Shown here: positions 36,001 through 44,058 of the stretch, in pieces
Numbering within the stretch: position 1 is the first letter of the stretch
Layout of the letters: every line of letters begins with the position of its first letter
From: Lachnospiraceae bacterium
GTDB taxonomy: Bacteria; Bacillota; Clostridia; Lachnospirales; Lachnospiraceae
Reading direction: 5' to 3'
Assembly: GCA_017441585.1 (NCBI GenBank)
Contig: JAFRWW010000012.1
Coordinates: 20,825-84,824 of the forward strand
Length of the DNA: 64,000 nucleotides
Made by a program: the position numbers and the translations under genes
The notes under the pieces: model-generated
The model's input: the letters and a program-made list of their open reading frames with translations, nothing else
Told to the model about the DNA's origin: nothing
Database searches by the model: none

Positions 36001-36066
36001 AAATCCCGTCTGGTAAAGACCTTCTATGTGAAGTGTAAGAAGACCACCAGTACCACCACAAAGTAG
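33022..36066 (+). CDS. Secreted fibronectin-like surface protein 1
   Basis: A 1014-residue exported protein. The signal peptide is KKFTAFSLTAALLLTAPGV with a likely cut near residue 34. An acidic spacer follows (about 35-135, rich in Asp, Glu and Val). Residues about 140-890 hold beta-rich FN3-like units with recurring Y(Y/K)YRV-type strands (KKYYYRVIAATKVGEA, NKTNYYRVQAIL). The end is a beta domain of about 110 residues. No LPXTG, S-layer or membrane anchor was seen. AGGAGGAG precedes ATG. It is a paralogue of the gene at 39950. Likely binds or decorates the cell surface; ligand unknown. Confidence 0.82.
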   Translation: MSPITIVNSIKKFTAFSLTAALLLTAPGVCVFANETGSDSMTDENVTSLQDDMSEEVVGEALPDTTDAASDVNETVADTAGVDAKTDIADVAEVSEESVLGEAASEDIVEIQDEQMVGDDDSGMEGEGGTEATLDYDPEAIVSSLSGSVCEPGVFWATPMVFKGENVIKLQWKLRGASYYTIDSYKTDGSYDCLMVRTRKKNFTDSEAFLSVNNLHLYRLRAYDSMGMAMGDYVTVPRPQIMSIAGGTSPGTVKADFVQMGAHYRYVVESAPKKKFDSVQSDLSVYPDDEKTTVSDGSVRGTSLKVKGFSCLGVTDSDVSLVNNKTNYYRVQAILDINGLEFKSKLSDVAAVKTAKHEAPIITRISRYMNAADAEEDELENDLIFNEGNIYVRFENGLPYSVDATDGQFVVYRAGKKGSYRKIITAYIDDLTTVLDGNKKVNYVIPYDNFPPDEVYDYKVAVSYKGMGAFSEPFERTCHYSNVDVVTAAEYSYNSVRLVWRSDPCAKKYNIYRSFDTWDSKDDAEYAMTVLTKDDFKKVGTKNNDTPREGVKLEYVDRKGLEIGMYHVYRIVPVYKKEAEFTAYCKPMAIKAYPSSPEEVFEYPVNLNTMDIVFSPVSGAKVYKIQRTDTMVNGEPIFSEQTGVEFLEWEYDSNSKALETVKYSSKDDDDDKKDTDKEKIKYGDVVDEFGDPVRNYRYLTVSTGDSDTSVVRGKKYYYRVIAATKVGEAIIWADEDSANWTEAHTQLAPVRDMMGTLYGKSSSDASNVAQISFKPSGRASNMAREGDKWDYEQVDHYDIVTSTTEKGLDNATPMVIDGKTFSYTSVSNGTTNTNNVNLITNYDTKLFKNVRGVKRGKEYYFGVRNVYKEGNEVIYGNWTKRKFILPNEVFFYPEGSSRNTINSEKQPYEIPSGSSKDFILEFDPFDTTFTDVTVTVTSDEGTVFSKSYDANNVKKDGSHYFTVTAPTMYATSTITPRSHITVTAINYNATGDVKSRLVKTFYVKCKKTTSTTTK

Positions 36067-36091
36067 GCCGAAATGAAATGATCATAAAAAT

Positions 36092-36120
36092 GCTCCCCGA
36101 TGTTTTCGGGGAGCGTTTTT
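36092..36120 (+). terminator. Intrinsic terminator after surface protein 1
   Basis: GCTCCCCGA (36092-36100), loop TGTTT, TCGGGGAGC (36106-36114), then G and six T. It lies 26 nt after the stop codon and separates the FN3-like gene from the YfhO gene. Confidence 0.9.
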
Positions 36121-36140
36121 TATGATAGAATGTACAGGTT

Positions 36141-38246
36141 ATGAAAAAAAACAGTTACTCGTTTATTGCAATAATATATACTGTCATTTTTGTGCTGCTG
36201 TTCGGGATCGCCTATACGGGCTTTTTTCACGGCGGTATGACTTTTGTGACCAAGGTGGACGGTACTGATCAGTACTATATGAGTTTTCTGTATTACGGAA
36301 AATATCTGAGGGAACTGATCTCGGGCTTTTTATCCGGAAATCTGACCCTGCCCGTGTATGATCTGTCCATCGGTATGGGTGAGGATATACTTGGAGCCCT
36401 TAATTATTACGGCTTCGGGGATCCTCTGTATCTGGTGTCCGTCTTTGCCGACGCTGCTCACGGTCCTTTTCTTTTTTCCATGATGTTCTTTGTCAGGCTT
36501 TATCTGGCGGGACTTTCCTTTCTTGCTTACTGTCACAAAATGCAGTTTGCCCCCACAGCCTCTCTTTGCGGTGTGTTCTGCTACATTATAAACGGCTTTA
36601 CCTACGGAGGCATGACCTCCTACATGGGCTGGGGCAGCATTCTTATTTACATGCCCCTCATCCTGTGCGGAGTGGAGGAGATATTCCATGCCGATGCTGA
36701 AGGGATATCATCGCTTAACCGCTCGTCCTTTAAAAAGGCGTTTTTCTACATTTTTCTCCCGTCGGTCTATGCTTCCCTTTGCGGATTTTATTTCCTTTAC
36801 ATGCTCTGCGTTTTTCTGGTAGTCTATTGCGCCGGCAGGGGGATCTTTGTTTTCGGAATTAAAAATATTAAGACCATCCTGGTGCGTAGTCTGTATGCGG
36901 CCTGCTTTCTGATCCTGGGCATCATGATGAGCGCCTGCATCTTTTTGCCTTCGATATCGGGGTTTATGGGATCGGAAAGATCAAATATCAGCATCACCTC
37001 CCTGATATTCGATATAAAGAACTGGACTCCCTACTGGCCTGTGTATCTTTCCTTTATCAATAAGCCGGAGAGTTATTATTTTAAATATATCTGCAAGGTG
37101 ACGCCGGCCCAGTTCATAGCCGTGGCCGCTGCCTTCTTTTTGCCGAAGTCAAAGGGAAAGCTCCAGCTTTGTATCGCCAATACGGTTATCTTTCTGGTGG
37201 TGGCGCTGCCCATCACGGGTTATCTTTTTTCGGGCTTTGGCGAGTCGGGCTTTGAGGTGAATACCCGCTGGACCTTTCTTATGCATTTTATTTTTGCGCT
37301 CACCCTGATCTATGTTCTGGGAGCCAAATGGCATGACAGGTTTTTAAAGCTGCGCCCTGTGATCCTGGCCTGTGCCTTTATCATGGTACTGGTGAGCACC
37401 GGATCCGAAGTTTTATCCAATCCCCAGAAGAAAATGAGCCGTGTGGATCTTGATACGGTCCTTCGGAATATGGATTCACCGGTGAATTATTCAAAGGTTG
37501 TGAAAAATGATCCCGGGCTTTACCGCATATCCCTTGACCGGTTTATGACCACCTCGGACAGACCGGAAAACACGGCAATGATAAGTGATTATTACGGCAT
37601 CACCTATTGGCTCAGCATCATGAATAATTACACGCAGAAGGCCTCGGATATCCTCATAGGCTATGAGCAGGAGTGGAGGAGCGACGGCTTTTCCCACGTG
37701 GGCGAATATGAGACTGCCCTGGGCGGCGTGAAGTATTATTTCTCAAAAGGGGAACATGATATTCCCGACGGATATGAGAGCGTCGAAAGCTTTGAATATT
37801 ACGGTGAAACCTGGACGGTGTATGAGAATAAAAGGTGGTTCGGCCTTATTTATACCAGACCGGCGGAATCCCTGCCACAGGAAGATATCGCGGATCATAA
37901 GAGTTATTTTGGCAAAATGTGCGACATGGGGGCCTCATCTCCTGCCCGGGATATTTCCTGGGATGATAAAAATTGTGTGTTAAGGTTTACCACTGCGGAT
38001 AATGCAAATGACGAGGCAGTTATCATGCTCCCCTATACAAAGGGCTTTAAGGCGTATATGGACGGCAGGGAGGTGGAAACTTATGTGACGGACCTTATGT
38101 GCATTGGGATAAAGACCGGCGGCGGCGTTCACGAATTGACGCTTGTCTATGGGAATCCGCTTAAAACTGCGGCGCTGATCATGACTGTTATGGCTGTATT
38201 TGTACTTTCGGTTTTATTTTATCTGTCTAAAAAGCAAAAAAACTGA
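36141..38246 (+). CDS. YfhO-family membrane protein (GT-C-like)
   Basis: A 701-residue polytopic protein with about 13 spans. After the first span the outer loop FHGGMTFVTKVDGTDQYYMS and later DLSIGMGEDILGALNYYG are YfhO hallmarks. A soluble outer domain covers about residues 430-670 and one last span follows. In Bacillus and Listeria, YfhO-type proteins finish three-part systems that put sugars on teichoic acids, together with a GT2 that charges the lipid and a GtrA-like protein. Both partner types are in this window, at 25231 and 50052, though not adjacent. Confidence 0.85.
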   Translation: MKKNSYSFIAIIYTVIFVLLFGIAYTGFFHGGMTFVTKVDGTDQYYMSFLYYGKYLRELISGFLSGNLTLPVYDLSIGMGEDILGALNYYGFGDPLYLVSVFADAAHGPFLFSMMFFVRLYLAGLSFLAYCHKMQFAPTASLCGVFCYIINGFTYGGMTSYMGWGSILIYMPLILCGVEEIFHADAEGISSLNRSSFKKAFFYIFLPSVYASLCGFYFLYMLCVFLVVYCAGRGIFVFGIKNIKTILVRSLYAACFLILGIMMSACIFLPSISGFMGSERSNISITSLIFDIKNWTPYWPVYLSFINKPESYYFKYICKVTPAQFIAVAAAFFLPKSKGKLQLCIANTVIFLVVALPITGYLFSGFGESGFEVNTRWTFLMHFIFALTLIYVLGAKWHDRFLKLRPVILACAFIMVLVSTGSEVLSNPQKKMSRVDLDTVLRNMDSPVNYSKVVKNDPGLYRISLDRFMTTSDRPENTAMISDYYGITYWLSIMNNYTQKASDILIGYEQEWRSDGFSHVGEYETALGGVKYYFSKGEHDIPDGYESVESFEYYGETWTVYENKRWFGLIYTRPAESLPQEDIADHKSYFGKMCDMGASSPARDISWDDKNCVLRFTTADNANDEAVIMLPYTKGFKAYMDGREVETYVTDLMCIGIKTGGGVHELTLVYGNPLKTAALIMTVMAVFVLSVLFYLSKKQKN

Positions 38247-38254
38247 TATAATGT

Positions 38255-38283
38255 TTGACATTGTATTTGTGAACGGATAATGA
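38255..38283 (+). promoter_or_regulatory. Sigma-A-type promoter for S-adenosylhomocysteinase
   Basis: TTGACA (38255-38260), a 17-nt spacer, then TAATGA (38278-38283). It lies 83 nt before the start of the gene and 9 nt after the YfhO stop; repeat R4 lies within the resulting leader. Confidence 0.55.
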
Positions 38284-38299
38284 TGCGAATGAAATGAGT

Positions 38300-38327
38300 G
38301 TCATTCTGAGCCGAAGGCGAAGAATCT
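38300..38327 (+). repeat. Interspersed mini-hairpin repeat, copy R4
   Basis: GTCATTCTGA-GCCGAAGGC-GAAGAATCT. The centre is GCC-GAA-GGC, a one-pair-longer stem than the GC-GAA-GC of copies R5, R6 and R8, with both sides changed together. It lies in the leader of the gene at 38366. Confidence 0.75.
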
Positions 38328-38365
38328 TATAGTATCAATTGGATAGGAAAAAGAGGAGGATAAAA

Positions 38366-39610
38366 ATGGCAAGTGAGATCAGAGACATCAATCTGGCAGA
38401 GTCCGGATACAGGAAACTGGAGTGGGTCAGGAGAAACTGTGACCTTTTAAGAATGCTTTATGATGATTTTTCAAGGGAAAAGCCCTTTGCAGGTAAAAAG
38501 ATAGCTCTCTCGGTGCACCTGGAAGCCAAGACAGGCTTTTTGTGCCAGGTACTGGCAGCGGGCGGCGCACAGATGTATGTCACGGGATCCAATCCCCTTT
38601 CCACCCAGGATGATGTTGCTGCGGCCCTGGTAAAGGACGGACTGGAGGTCCACGCCTGGTATGACTGTAATCCCGAGGAGTATGAAAGACACATAAAGGC
38701 CGTTCTCACTCCCGGACCCAATATCATAATCGATGACGGCGGTGATCTGGTGCACATGATGCACACCGAACTCACCGACCTCATACCCGGGGTGATAGGC
38801 GGCTGCGAAGAGACCACCACCGGTATCATCAGACTGGAAGCCATGAACAGGGCGGGGAAACTTAAGTTTCCCATGGTCAGGGTAAACAATGCCGACTGCA
38901 AGCACCTCTTTGACAACCGCTACGGCACCGGTCAGTCCGTATGGGACGGCATAAACCGCACCACCAACCTCATCGTGGCAGGCAAGAGAGTGGTAGTGGC
39001 AGGCTACGGCTGGTGCGGCAAAGGTACCGCCATGAGAGCCAAAGGCCTCGGCGCCAGAGTCATCGTTACCGAGATCGATCCCATCAAAGCCATTGAAGCC
39101 GTCATGGACGGTTTTGACGTAATGCCCATGAAGGAAGCCGCAAAGGTAGGTGATTTCTTTGTGACCGTGACCGGCTGCGACAAAGTAATAGACGAAGAGG
39201 ATTTCATGGAGATGAAGGATGGCGCCATCCTCTGCAACGCAGGTCATTTCGACTGCGAGATAGACATGGCCCGCCTGAGGGAGATCGCCGTGGACAGCAC
39301 CCCCATGAGAAACAACATCATGGGCTATAAGTTAAAGAACGGCAACACCCTCTACGTCCTGGGCGAAGGCAGACTCGTAAACCTGGCCTGCGGCGACGGC
39401 CACCCCGCAGAGATCATGGACATGTCCTTCGCGATCCAGGCCCTCTCCGCAAAATACCTGGTAGAACACGCCGCCGAACTCAAAGAAAAACTCATCGACG
39501 TACCCCGTGAAGTAGACCTGGACGTAGCCCTGCGCAAACTTAAATTCCTCGGCAAGGAGATCGACGTCCTCACCCCCGAGCAAGAGGCATACCTTAATAA
39601 ATCATTGTGA
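38366..39610 (+). CDS. ahcY: S-adenosylhomocysteinase
   Basis: A 414-residue NAD-dependent enzyme that splits S-adenosylhomocysteine to adenosine and homocysteine, relieving product inhibition of methyltransferases. Visible motifs: VHLEAKTGFLCQVL, GCEETTTGIIRLEAM, VNNADCKHLFDNRYGTGQS, the NAD-binding GYGWCGKGTAMRAKGLGA, and NAGHFDCEID. ATG 38366 follows AGAGGAGG; the frame extends to 38339 without a ribosome site. The 3' half is much richer in C-ending codons than the 5' half, and the repeat C3 follows directly. The window has two radical SAM proteins, though only sulfur-methyl transfer, not radical cleavage, makes its substrate. Confidence 0.95.
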   Translation: MASEIRDINLAESGYRKLEWVRRNCDLLRMLYDDFSREKPFAGKKIALSVHLEAKTGFLCQVLAAGGAQMYVTGSNPLSTQDDVAAALVKDGLEVHAWYDCNPEEYERHIKAVLTPGPNIIIDDGGDLVHMMHTELTDLIPGVIGGCEETTTGIIRLEAMNRAGKLKFPMVRVNNADCKHLFDNRYGTGQSVWDGINRTTNLIVAGKRVVVAGYGWCGKGTAMRAKGLGARVIVTEIDPIKAIEAVMDGFDVMPMKEAAKVGDFFVTVTGCDKVIDEEDFMEMKDGAILCNAGHFDCEIDMARLREIAVDSTPMRNNIMGYKLKNGNTLYVLGEGRLVNLACGDGHPAEIMDMSFAIQALSAKYLVEHAAELKEKLIDVPREVDLDVALRKLKFLGKEIDVLTPEQEAYLNKSL

Positions 39611-39665
39611 TACGGTACTGACTTAAGTATAAATGGTAGACCCCGTGCGGCAAAACATATATCCC

Positions 39666-39738
39666 GCGCAGGCAGGCGGACTTTGGAGCGAGTTGATTTT
39701 CTGTCTGAGCGTAAAAGTCTGCCGCCGTTGCAGGCAAA
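39666..39738 (+). repeat. GCAGGCA hairpin repeat, copy C3
   Basis: GCGCAGGCA, arm GGCGGACTT (39675-39683), GGAGCGAGTTGATTTTCTGT, arm AAGTCTGCC (39715-39723), GTTGCAGGCAAA. A further CCCGCGCGGGCAAAGAGTC module follows at 39747. It lies after ahcY, in the 339-nt gap 39611-39949, whose other content is the promoter at 39862. Confidence 0.75.
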
Positions 39739-39861
39739 AAGTCCACCCCGCGCGGGCAAAGAGTCAGCTTAATATTGTTGCATTTTTTTCGACATATCAC
39801 CGATAATCTACCGCAAAACTACAAAAATAAGAAATATATTCCCATAATTCGCAAAAAAATC

Positions 39862-39890
39862 TTGCATTATTTACGTAACTTATGTAAAGT
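39862..39890 (+). promoter_or_regulatory. Promoter of surface protein 2
   Basis: TTGCAT (39862-39867), 17-nt spacer, TAAAGT (39885-39890). The spacer holds TTTACGTAA and the -10 region TATGTAAAGTAGTAG, resembling the palindrome near 23961. It lies 60 nt before the start codon at 39950, with an AT-rich upstream stretch. Confidence 0.45.
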
Positions 39891-39949
39891 AGTAGTGATT
39901 GCTTTGTTATGTAAACAAGTTAGATCAAGTTTTCAGAAAGGATGAAGAA

Positions 39950-42900
39950 ATGAGATTCAGGATGCTTAAAAATTCAAAATTTCATAAGCAGGTTGCGGCC
40001 ATCTTGACAGTAGCCATGGTTATGACGGGATTCACCATCCCCGCAGCAGCTTCCGAGTCAGAGGATGTCTTTGCGGATTCTTCCGTTATCGAGACAGCCC
40101 TTGAGACTGAGGATGTTGACGTACTCGGCGAAGAGGCAGTATACGAGGAAGAAGCAGAGTCCGAGGACGCCGAGCTTGTTGCCGCAGAAGATGTCATCGA
40201 GATTCCCGCAGTAAATGATGAAGCCGAGGCAGAAGAAGTCGTTGAGGCCTCTGAAGAGGATATCGTAGGCGATGACGTTGAGGTAAAGGATCACGCCATA
40301 AATGTAGAAGGTGCAACCGAGTTCTACGTTTTCCTGGGCGATACCGTCAGCGGCGATTCCATAGAGCGTGCCGTTTCGGGAAATAAGGTTACGATACTGT
40401 TCAACGTCTCAGGCAACAGTACCTACACCGGTTATACCCTTACTGATGAATTTGGAGAGACTATCGACTCTACAGATTTCGAGGCTGATGAATATGAAAA
40501 CTATGATCATGGTATTTCCTTCACCATGCCCGATAAGGATGTATATGCAAGTATAGAGAGCGTAGAGACCGAAACCGGACTTCCCAGCGCTACCGATGCC
40601 AAGACCTTTGTATTCAACGGTATGAAGGCTAAGTATGATGCTTCAAAGAAACTGTGTTACGGTATCGTGACCGGCGGTAACGTAAAGCTGGTTTACAAGA
40701 TCCCCGGAGCAAAGTTCTACGAGATCGCCAGAGTCAGCTATGTGAAGACCGGAGCAAAGGTCACCATGGTGAAGACTCTTAAGGATAATTATAAGACAAA
40801 GAAATTCCAGGATAAGACCTTCAACGGAAAGGATCTGGGACTCTATTTCGTGGCAGGTTATGACGGATCGGGAAACATGGTTGACAAGTATGTGATCCTT
40901 CCCACCACACGCGTGATCACTGCCAACAGCATCGGCAAGGATGTCCAGGTAGAGTTCGTGGCTATGGGACATGGATGCCAGTATGTTATAGAGCGCGCTG
41001 AAGACAGCAAGTTCAAGAAGGGCTATGAGTCCTTCACCGTAAGCGACGATCAGCTGACTCCCAGCATCGTTGCAGGCAAGAAGTCATTTATCTATACAGA
41101 TAAGGACAAGGCCATGGTAGGCGTAGGTAACCTTAAGAAGAAGCTTTTCTACAGGGTTACCGTAAAGGCAAAGGTAAGTTCTACTCTTTGCGAGACCACG
41201 GATCTTGAGTCTAAGGTTTCCAACAAGCAGGGCTGCTACGGCGAGAGATATTCAGCACCTACCATCGTGGATATTGAGGGAACCAGTGATCCCAGAGATG
41301 GATATTACAGAGGATCCGTTATATGGTTCACCATTTCGGATAACTTCATCGGACAGGCTGATGATGATGTGAGAAGCTCAAAGGTTACCTATGAGGTATA
41401 CAAGACTACTTCAGCCCAGTCAAATGAGATGATCAAGTCTGTAAAGGGTACCAACCTTCGTGCAAAGGTTGTGGACGGTAAGATCAGATATGGTATCAAT
41501 ACCGACGGAATGGTTCCCGAGACCCATGCTTCTTATTCCATCATCGCAAAGAAGAATTCATCAAAGTCCGAGATGAGTAATTATTACTATCTCTTCTATT
41601 CTTTCCCCGATGTGGATGAGATGACTCTTGAGCCTATAAATACCAAGTCCGTAAGACTTAAGTGGGAGAGCGCATCATGTGCTACTTCTTATGCGATCTA
41701 TAGGACAAAGAACGGTTACAGCACCGTTTCCGAGGCTGCCGTAAAGATGCAGAAAGCATACGACGAGCTTCTGGGCGGTGAGATCACCCAGGTTAAGGGC
41801 AAGGATCTCAAGAAGTATGAGATCAAGAAGTGCAGCACCGTATTAAATGAGATGGTTTCCGGTTCTGAGCTTACAGCTACCGTAAACGGCCTTAAGAGCG
41901 GACTGATGTATGCATTCCTGATAGTTCCCGTAAATGACAAGGCATATGGTTATGATGATGCAGGTCTTATTCTTTCGGATGCCACCATCAGCTCACCCAA
42001 GACCCTGAGCTTTACCGATAAGGGTATGTCAGGCTTCAAGCTTAAGTGGAACAAGATCTCAAAGGCAGAGGGTTATCTGGTAGAGAGAGTGACCAGCGAC
42101 GATCAGGCCATACTTGACCAGCTTAAGGGTACAGAGGACTGGTATGAACTCTTCTCAGTATCAGGAAACTACCTCGCAACCGAGTATCCTTCAAGCCAGA
42201 ATGAGATAACAATTACATCAGGCGACGGCAAGACCATGGAGACAGCCAAGCCCGGCGTATCATATGCTTACAGAGTACTTTCAATCTACACAGTGAACGG
42301 CACCAGATATGTAACACCCGGAATCAGGGACAAGTTCAGGATCTGCTGCATAGGACCTAAGGCGGTTAAGGATCTTTCCGCTTCCATGGTTACCAGAGAG
42401 GTCAGTGGAGTTACCTACTGGGATAACGGTACAGGAAACACTGCAGTTAAGAAGAAGACCATTTCAGGTGATGTAGTCAAGGCCCGCGGTGTGGAAGTTA
42501 AGTTTACCGTAGCTGATAAGAAGAATACCGACCATTATGAGGTTGGCAGAAGTGATGATGACGGATGGACCTTTAAGTCACTCGGAAAGCTGGTTCCCGG
42601 TACTGCAAACTCTGCAGATACTTATAAGTCAGCTTCAACTGAGATAACCTTCTACGATCATAATCTCGCAAGAGGTGTAGAGTATGTATACAGGGTACGC
42701 CCCGTAGCTTCCGACGGAACTGCAGGCGTATGGAAGACAGTAGACTTCAGTGTACTCAAGAACTGGAAGGTATACGCAAAGAAGAACTCCAACTTTAATA
42801 ATGACAGATGTACCACTACAGGTTCTGCAATGCCTATAAATGCAGGCGCTACCGAGAGATTCTACTTCAGACTCGATCCTTCGGAGCCTACATACATGGA

Positions 42901-43117
42901 TTATGATGTATCCACCTCAAAGGGCTTTGTAGAGGCAGGAAGAGGAACGGAGAAGATCAATGATTATACTACACTTTACTATGTAGATATAACCGCTCCC
43001 GAGTCTATCGGTACAAAGGCGCTGATCAAGTTTAAGTATAAGCGCAGATATGATGAGAAGGATAAGGGTAAGGTTGAGGCTACGCCTACCATCTCAATGT
43101 ATCTCAAGACACAGTAA
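39950..43117 (+). CDS. Secreted fibronectin-like surface protein 2
   Basis: A 1055-residue exported protein. Signal peptide about residues 1-36 (FHKQVAAILTVAMVMTGFTI). A strongly acidic spacer of Glu/Asp/Ala/Val covers about 37-110 (EEDIVGDDVEV at its end, as in surface protein 1). FN3-like beta units follow (KKLFYRVTVKAKVS, GVEYVYRVRPVASDG, GYLVERVTSDDQ), then a C-terminal beta domain. ATG 39950 follows GAAAGGATG. Codon use is narrow (mostly AAG, GGT/GGC and GTA/GTT), as in highly expressed genes. No anchor motif seen. It has its own promoter and terminator. Confidence 0.82.
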   Translation: MRFRMLKNSKFHKQVAAILTVAMVMTGFTIPAAASESEDVFADSSVIETALETEDVDVLGEEAVYEEEAESEDAELVAAEDVIEIPAVNDEAEAEEVVEASEEDIVGDDVEVKDHAINVEGATEFYVFLGDTVSGDSIERAVSGNKVTILFNVSGNSTYTGYTLTDEFGETIDSTDFEADEYENYDHGISFTMPDKDVYASIESVETETGLPSATDAKTFVFNGMKAKYDASKKLCYGIVTGGNVKLVYKIPGAKFYEIARVSYVKTGAKVTMVKTLKDNYKTKKFQDKTFNGKDLGLYFVAGYDGSGNMVDKYVILPTTRVITANSIGKDVQVEFVAMGHGCQYVIERAEDSKFKKGYESFTVSDDQLTPSIVAGKKSFIYTDKDKAMVGVGNLKKKLFYRVTVKAKVSSTLCETTDLESKVSNKQGCYGERYSAPTIVDIEGTSDPRDGYYRGSVIWFTISDNFIGQADDDVRSSKVTYEVYKTTSAQSNEMIKSVKGTNLRAKVVDGKIRYGINTDGMVPETHASYSIIAKKNSSKSEMSNYYYLFYSFPDVDEMTLEPINTKSVRLKWESASCATSYAIYRTKNGYSTVSEAAVKMQKAYDELLGGEITQVKGKDLKKYEIKKCSTVLNEMVSGSELTATVNGLKSGLMYAFLIVPVNDKAYGYDDAGLILSDATISSPKTLSFTDKGMSGFKLKWNKISKAEGYLVERVTSDDQAILDQLKGTEDWYELFSVSGNYLATEYPSSQNEITITSGDGKTMETAKPGVSYAYRVLSIYTVNGTRYVTPGIRDKFRICCIGPKAVKDLSASMVTREVSGVTYWDNGTGNTAVKKKTISGDVVKARGVEVKFTVADKKNTDHYEVGRSDDDGWTFKSLGKLVPGTANSADTYKSASTEITFYDHNLARGVEYVYRVRPVASDGTAGVWKTVDFSVLKNWKVYAKKNSNFNNDRCTTTGSAMPINAGATERFYFRLDPSEPTYMDYDVSTSKGFVEAGRGTEKINDYTTLYYVDITAPESIGTKALIKFKYKRRYDEKDKGKVEATPTISMYLKTQ

Positions 43118-43135
43118 TCACTGAATCTCTTTAAA

Positions 43136-43171
43136 CGGGGTGTCGGCAGGATATGCCGGCACCCCGCTTTT
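43136..43171 (+). terminator. Intrinsic terminator after surface protein 2
   Basis: CGGGGTGTCGGC (43136-43147), loop AGGATAT, GCCGGCACCCCG (43155-43166), then CTTTTA. The stem has 12 positions with one G·T pair. It lies 18 nt after the stop. Confidence 0.9.
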
Positions 43172-43182
43172 ATATATGTTTA

Positions 43183-43298
43183 AACAATGACATTTTGATA
43201 CTCAAACATTGTCATTTTGATATTCAAACATTGTCATTTTGATATTCAAAGATTGTCATTTTGATATTCAAACATTGTCATTCTGATATTTAAACATT
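43183..43298 (+). repeat. 22-bp tandem array running into an interspersed repeat
   Basis: Five contiguous 22-bp units of the form AACATTGTCATTTTGATATT+CA (43183, 43205, 43227, 43249, 43271), each differing by 0-4 bases, then a sixth start (43293) whose GTCATTCTGAG becomes repeat R5. There are no spacers, so this is not a CRISPR array. Confidence 0.85.
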
Positions 43299-43326
43299 GT
43301 CATTCTGAGCGAAGCGAAGAATCTTA
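43299..43326 (+). repeat. Interspersed mini-hairpin repeat, copy R5
   Basis: GTCATTCTGA-GCGAAGC-GAAGAATCTT. The core GCGAAGC is a sequence known to form an unusually stable DNA mini-hairpin. It ends 16 nt before the start codon at 43343. Confidence 0.8.
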
Positions 43327-43342
43327 TCCCGAAAGGACGACC

Positions 43343-44011
43343 ATGTCTGCCAAAATCTATGTTTCCGATATAACACCTCTCATGGATGAAAACAAACTGA
43401 ACAGTGTTTTGCCCCTGATACCAAAGTGGAGGCAGGAAAAAATATTACGTTTCCGGTTCCTTAAAGATCGGGGGGCCTCGGCAGGGGCTTTTCTTTTGCT
43501 CTCCCATGCTCTTGAAAGGGAGGGGATCCATGCGGGATATGATATGGATGAATTTTGTTATAACAGTCATAATAAACCTTATCTGCTGCCTCCCGAAAAT
43601 GAGCAGATCTATTTTAATCTTTCCCATTCGGGAAAATATGTGATGTGTATCATTTCCGATACGGAGAATGGCTGCGATGTGCAGGAGATAAAAGAAGGAG
43701 GCGACGACATCGCCGAAAGATTTTTTTCGCAAAAAGAAAAGGAATATTTAAGGCCCCTGTCCCCGGATGACAGGGTCAGAGCCTTTTATGAACTCTGGGC
43801 TCTTAAGGAAAGCTGCCTTAAGATTGTGGGGAGTGGGCTTTCCCATGAATTGTCTGCCTTTAGCGTGGACCCAAAAACTTTTAAAATCGAGGGACTTGAT
43901 GGCCTTGCCACCTGCACTCTGAGGCTATATAATATAGATCGTGAATATATTTTTGCGGCCTGTGCATCCGATCTTCCCGAAGATGTTCAGATCGTTGGTC
44001 TGAATGTATGA
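43343..44011 (+). CDS. Sfp-type 4'-phosphopantetheinyl transferase
   Basis: A 222-residue enzyme that should move phosphopantetheine from coenzyme A to a carrier-protein serine. Motifs in order: FRFLKDRGASAGAFLLL, YFNLSHSGKYV (residues 90-100), GCDVQEI with metal-binding D112, and FYELWALKESCLKIVGSGL with E156 and K155. The second acidic metal ligand, usually Glu in the GVDIE motif, is Gln here (Q114), as in some other Sfp-type enzymes. No carrier protein or synthase is encoded nearby. AAAGGA lies close to the start. Confidence 0.88.
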   Translation: MSAKIYVSDITPLMDENKLNSVLPLIPKWRQEKILRFRFLKDRGASAGAFLLLSHALEREGIHAGYDMDEFCYNSHNKPYLLPPENEQIYFNLSHSGKYVMCIISDTENGCDVQEIKEGGDDIAERFFSQKEKEYLRPLSPDDRVRAFYELWALKESCLKIVGSGLSHELSAFSVDPKTFKIEGLDGLATCTLRLYNIDREYIFAACASDLPEDVQIVGLNV

Positions 44012-44058
44012 TCCTTATTTCAGGATGGATGTCGCTGTCATACAGAGGAAATGTTACA

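Noticed and set aside
38471..39247. 258-codon minus-strand open frame inside ahcY
   Set aside because: A shadow of the well-conserved S-adenosylhomocysteinase frame; Gly/His-rich translation without domain features.
43183..43326. Short direct repeats resembling a CRISPR array
   Set aside because: The 22-bp units are contiguous with no unique spacers and lie in an intergenic leader; no cas genes are present.
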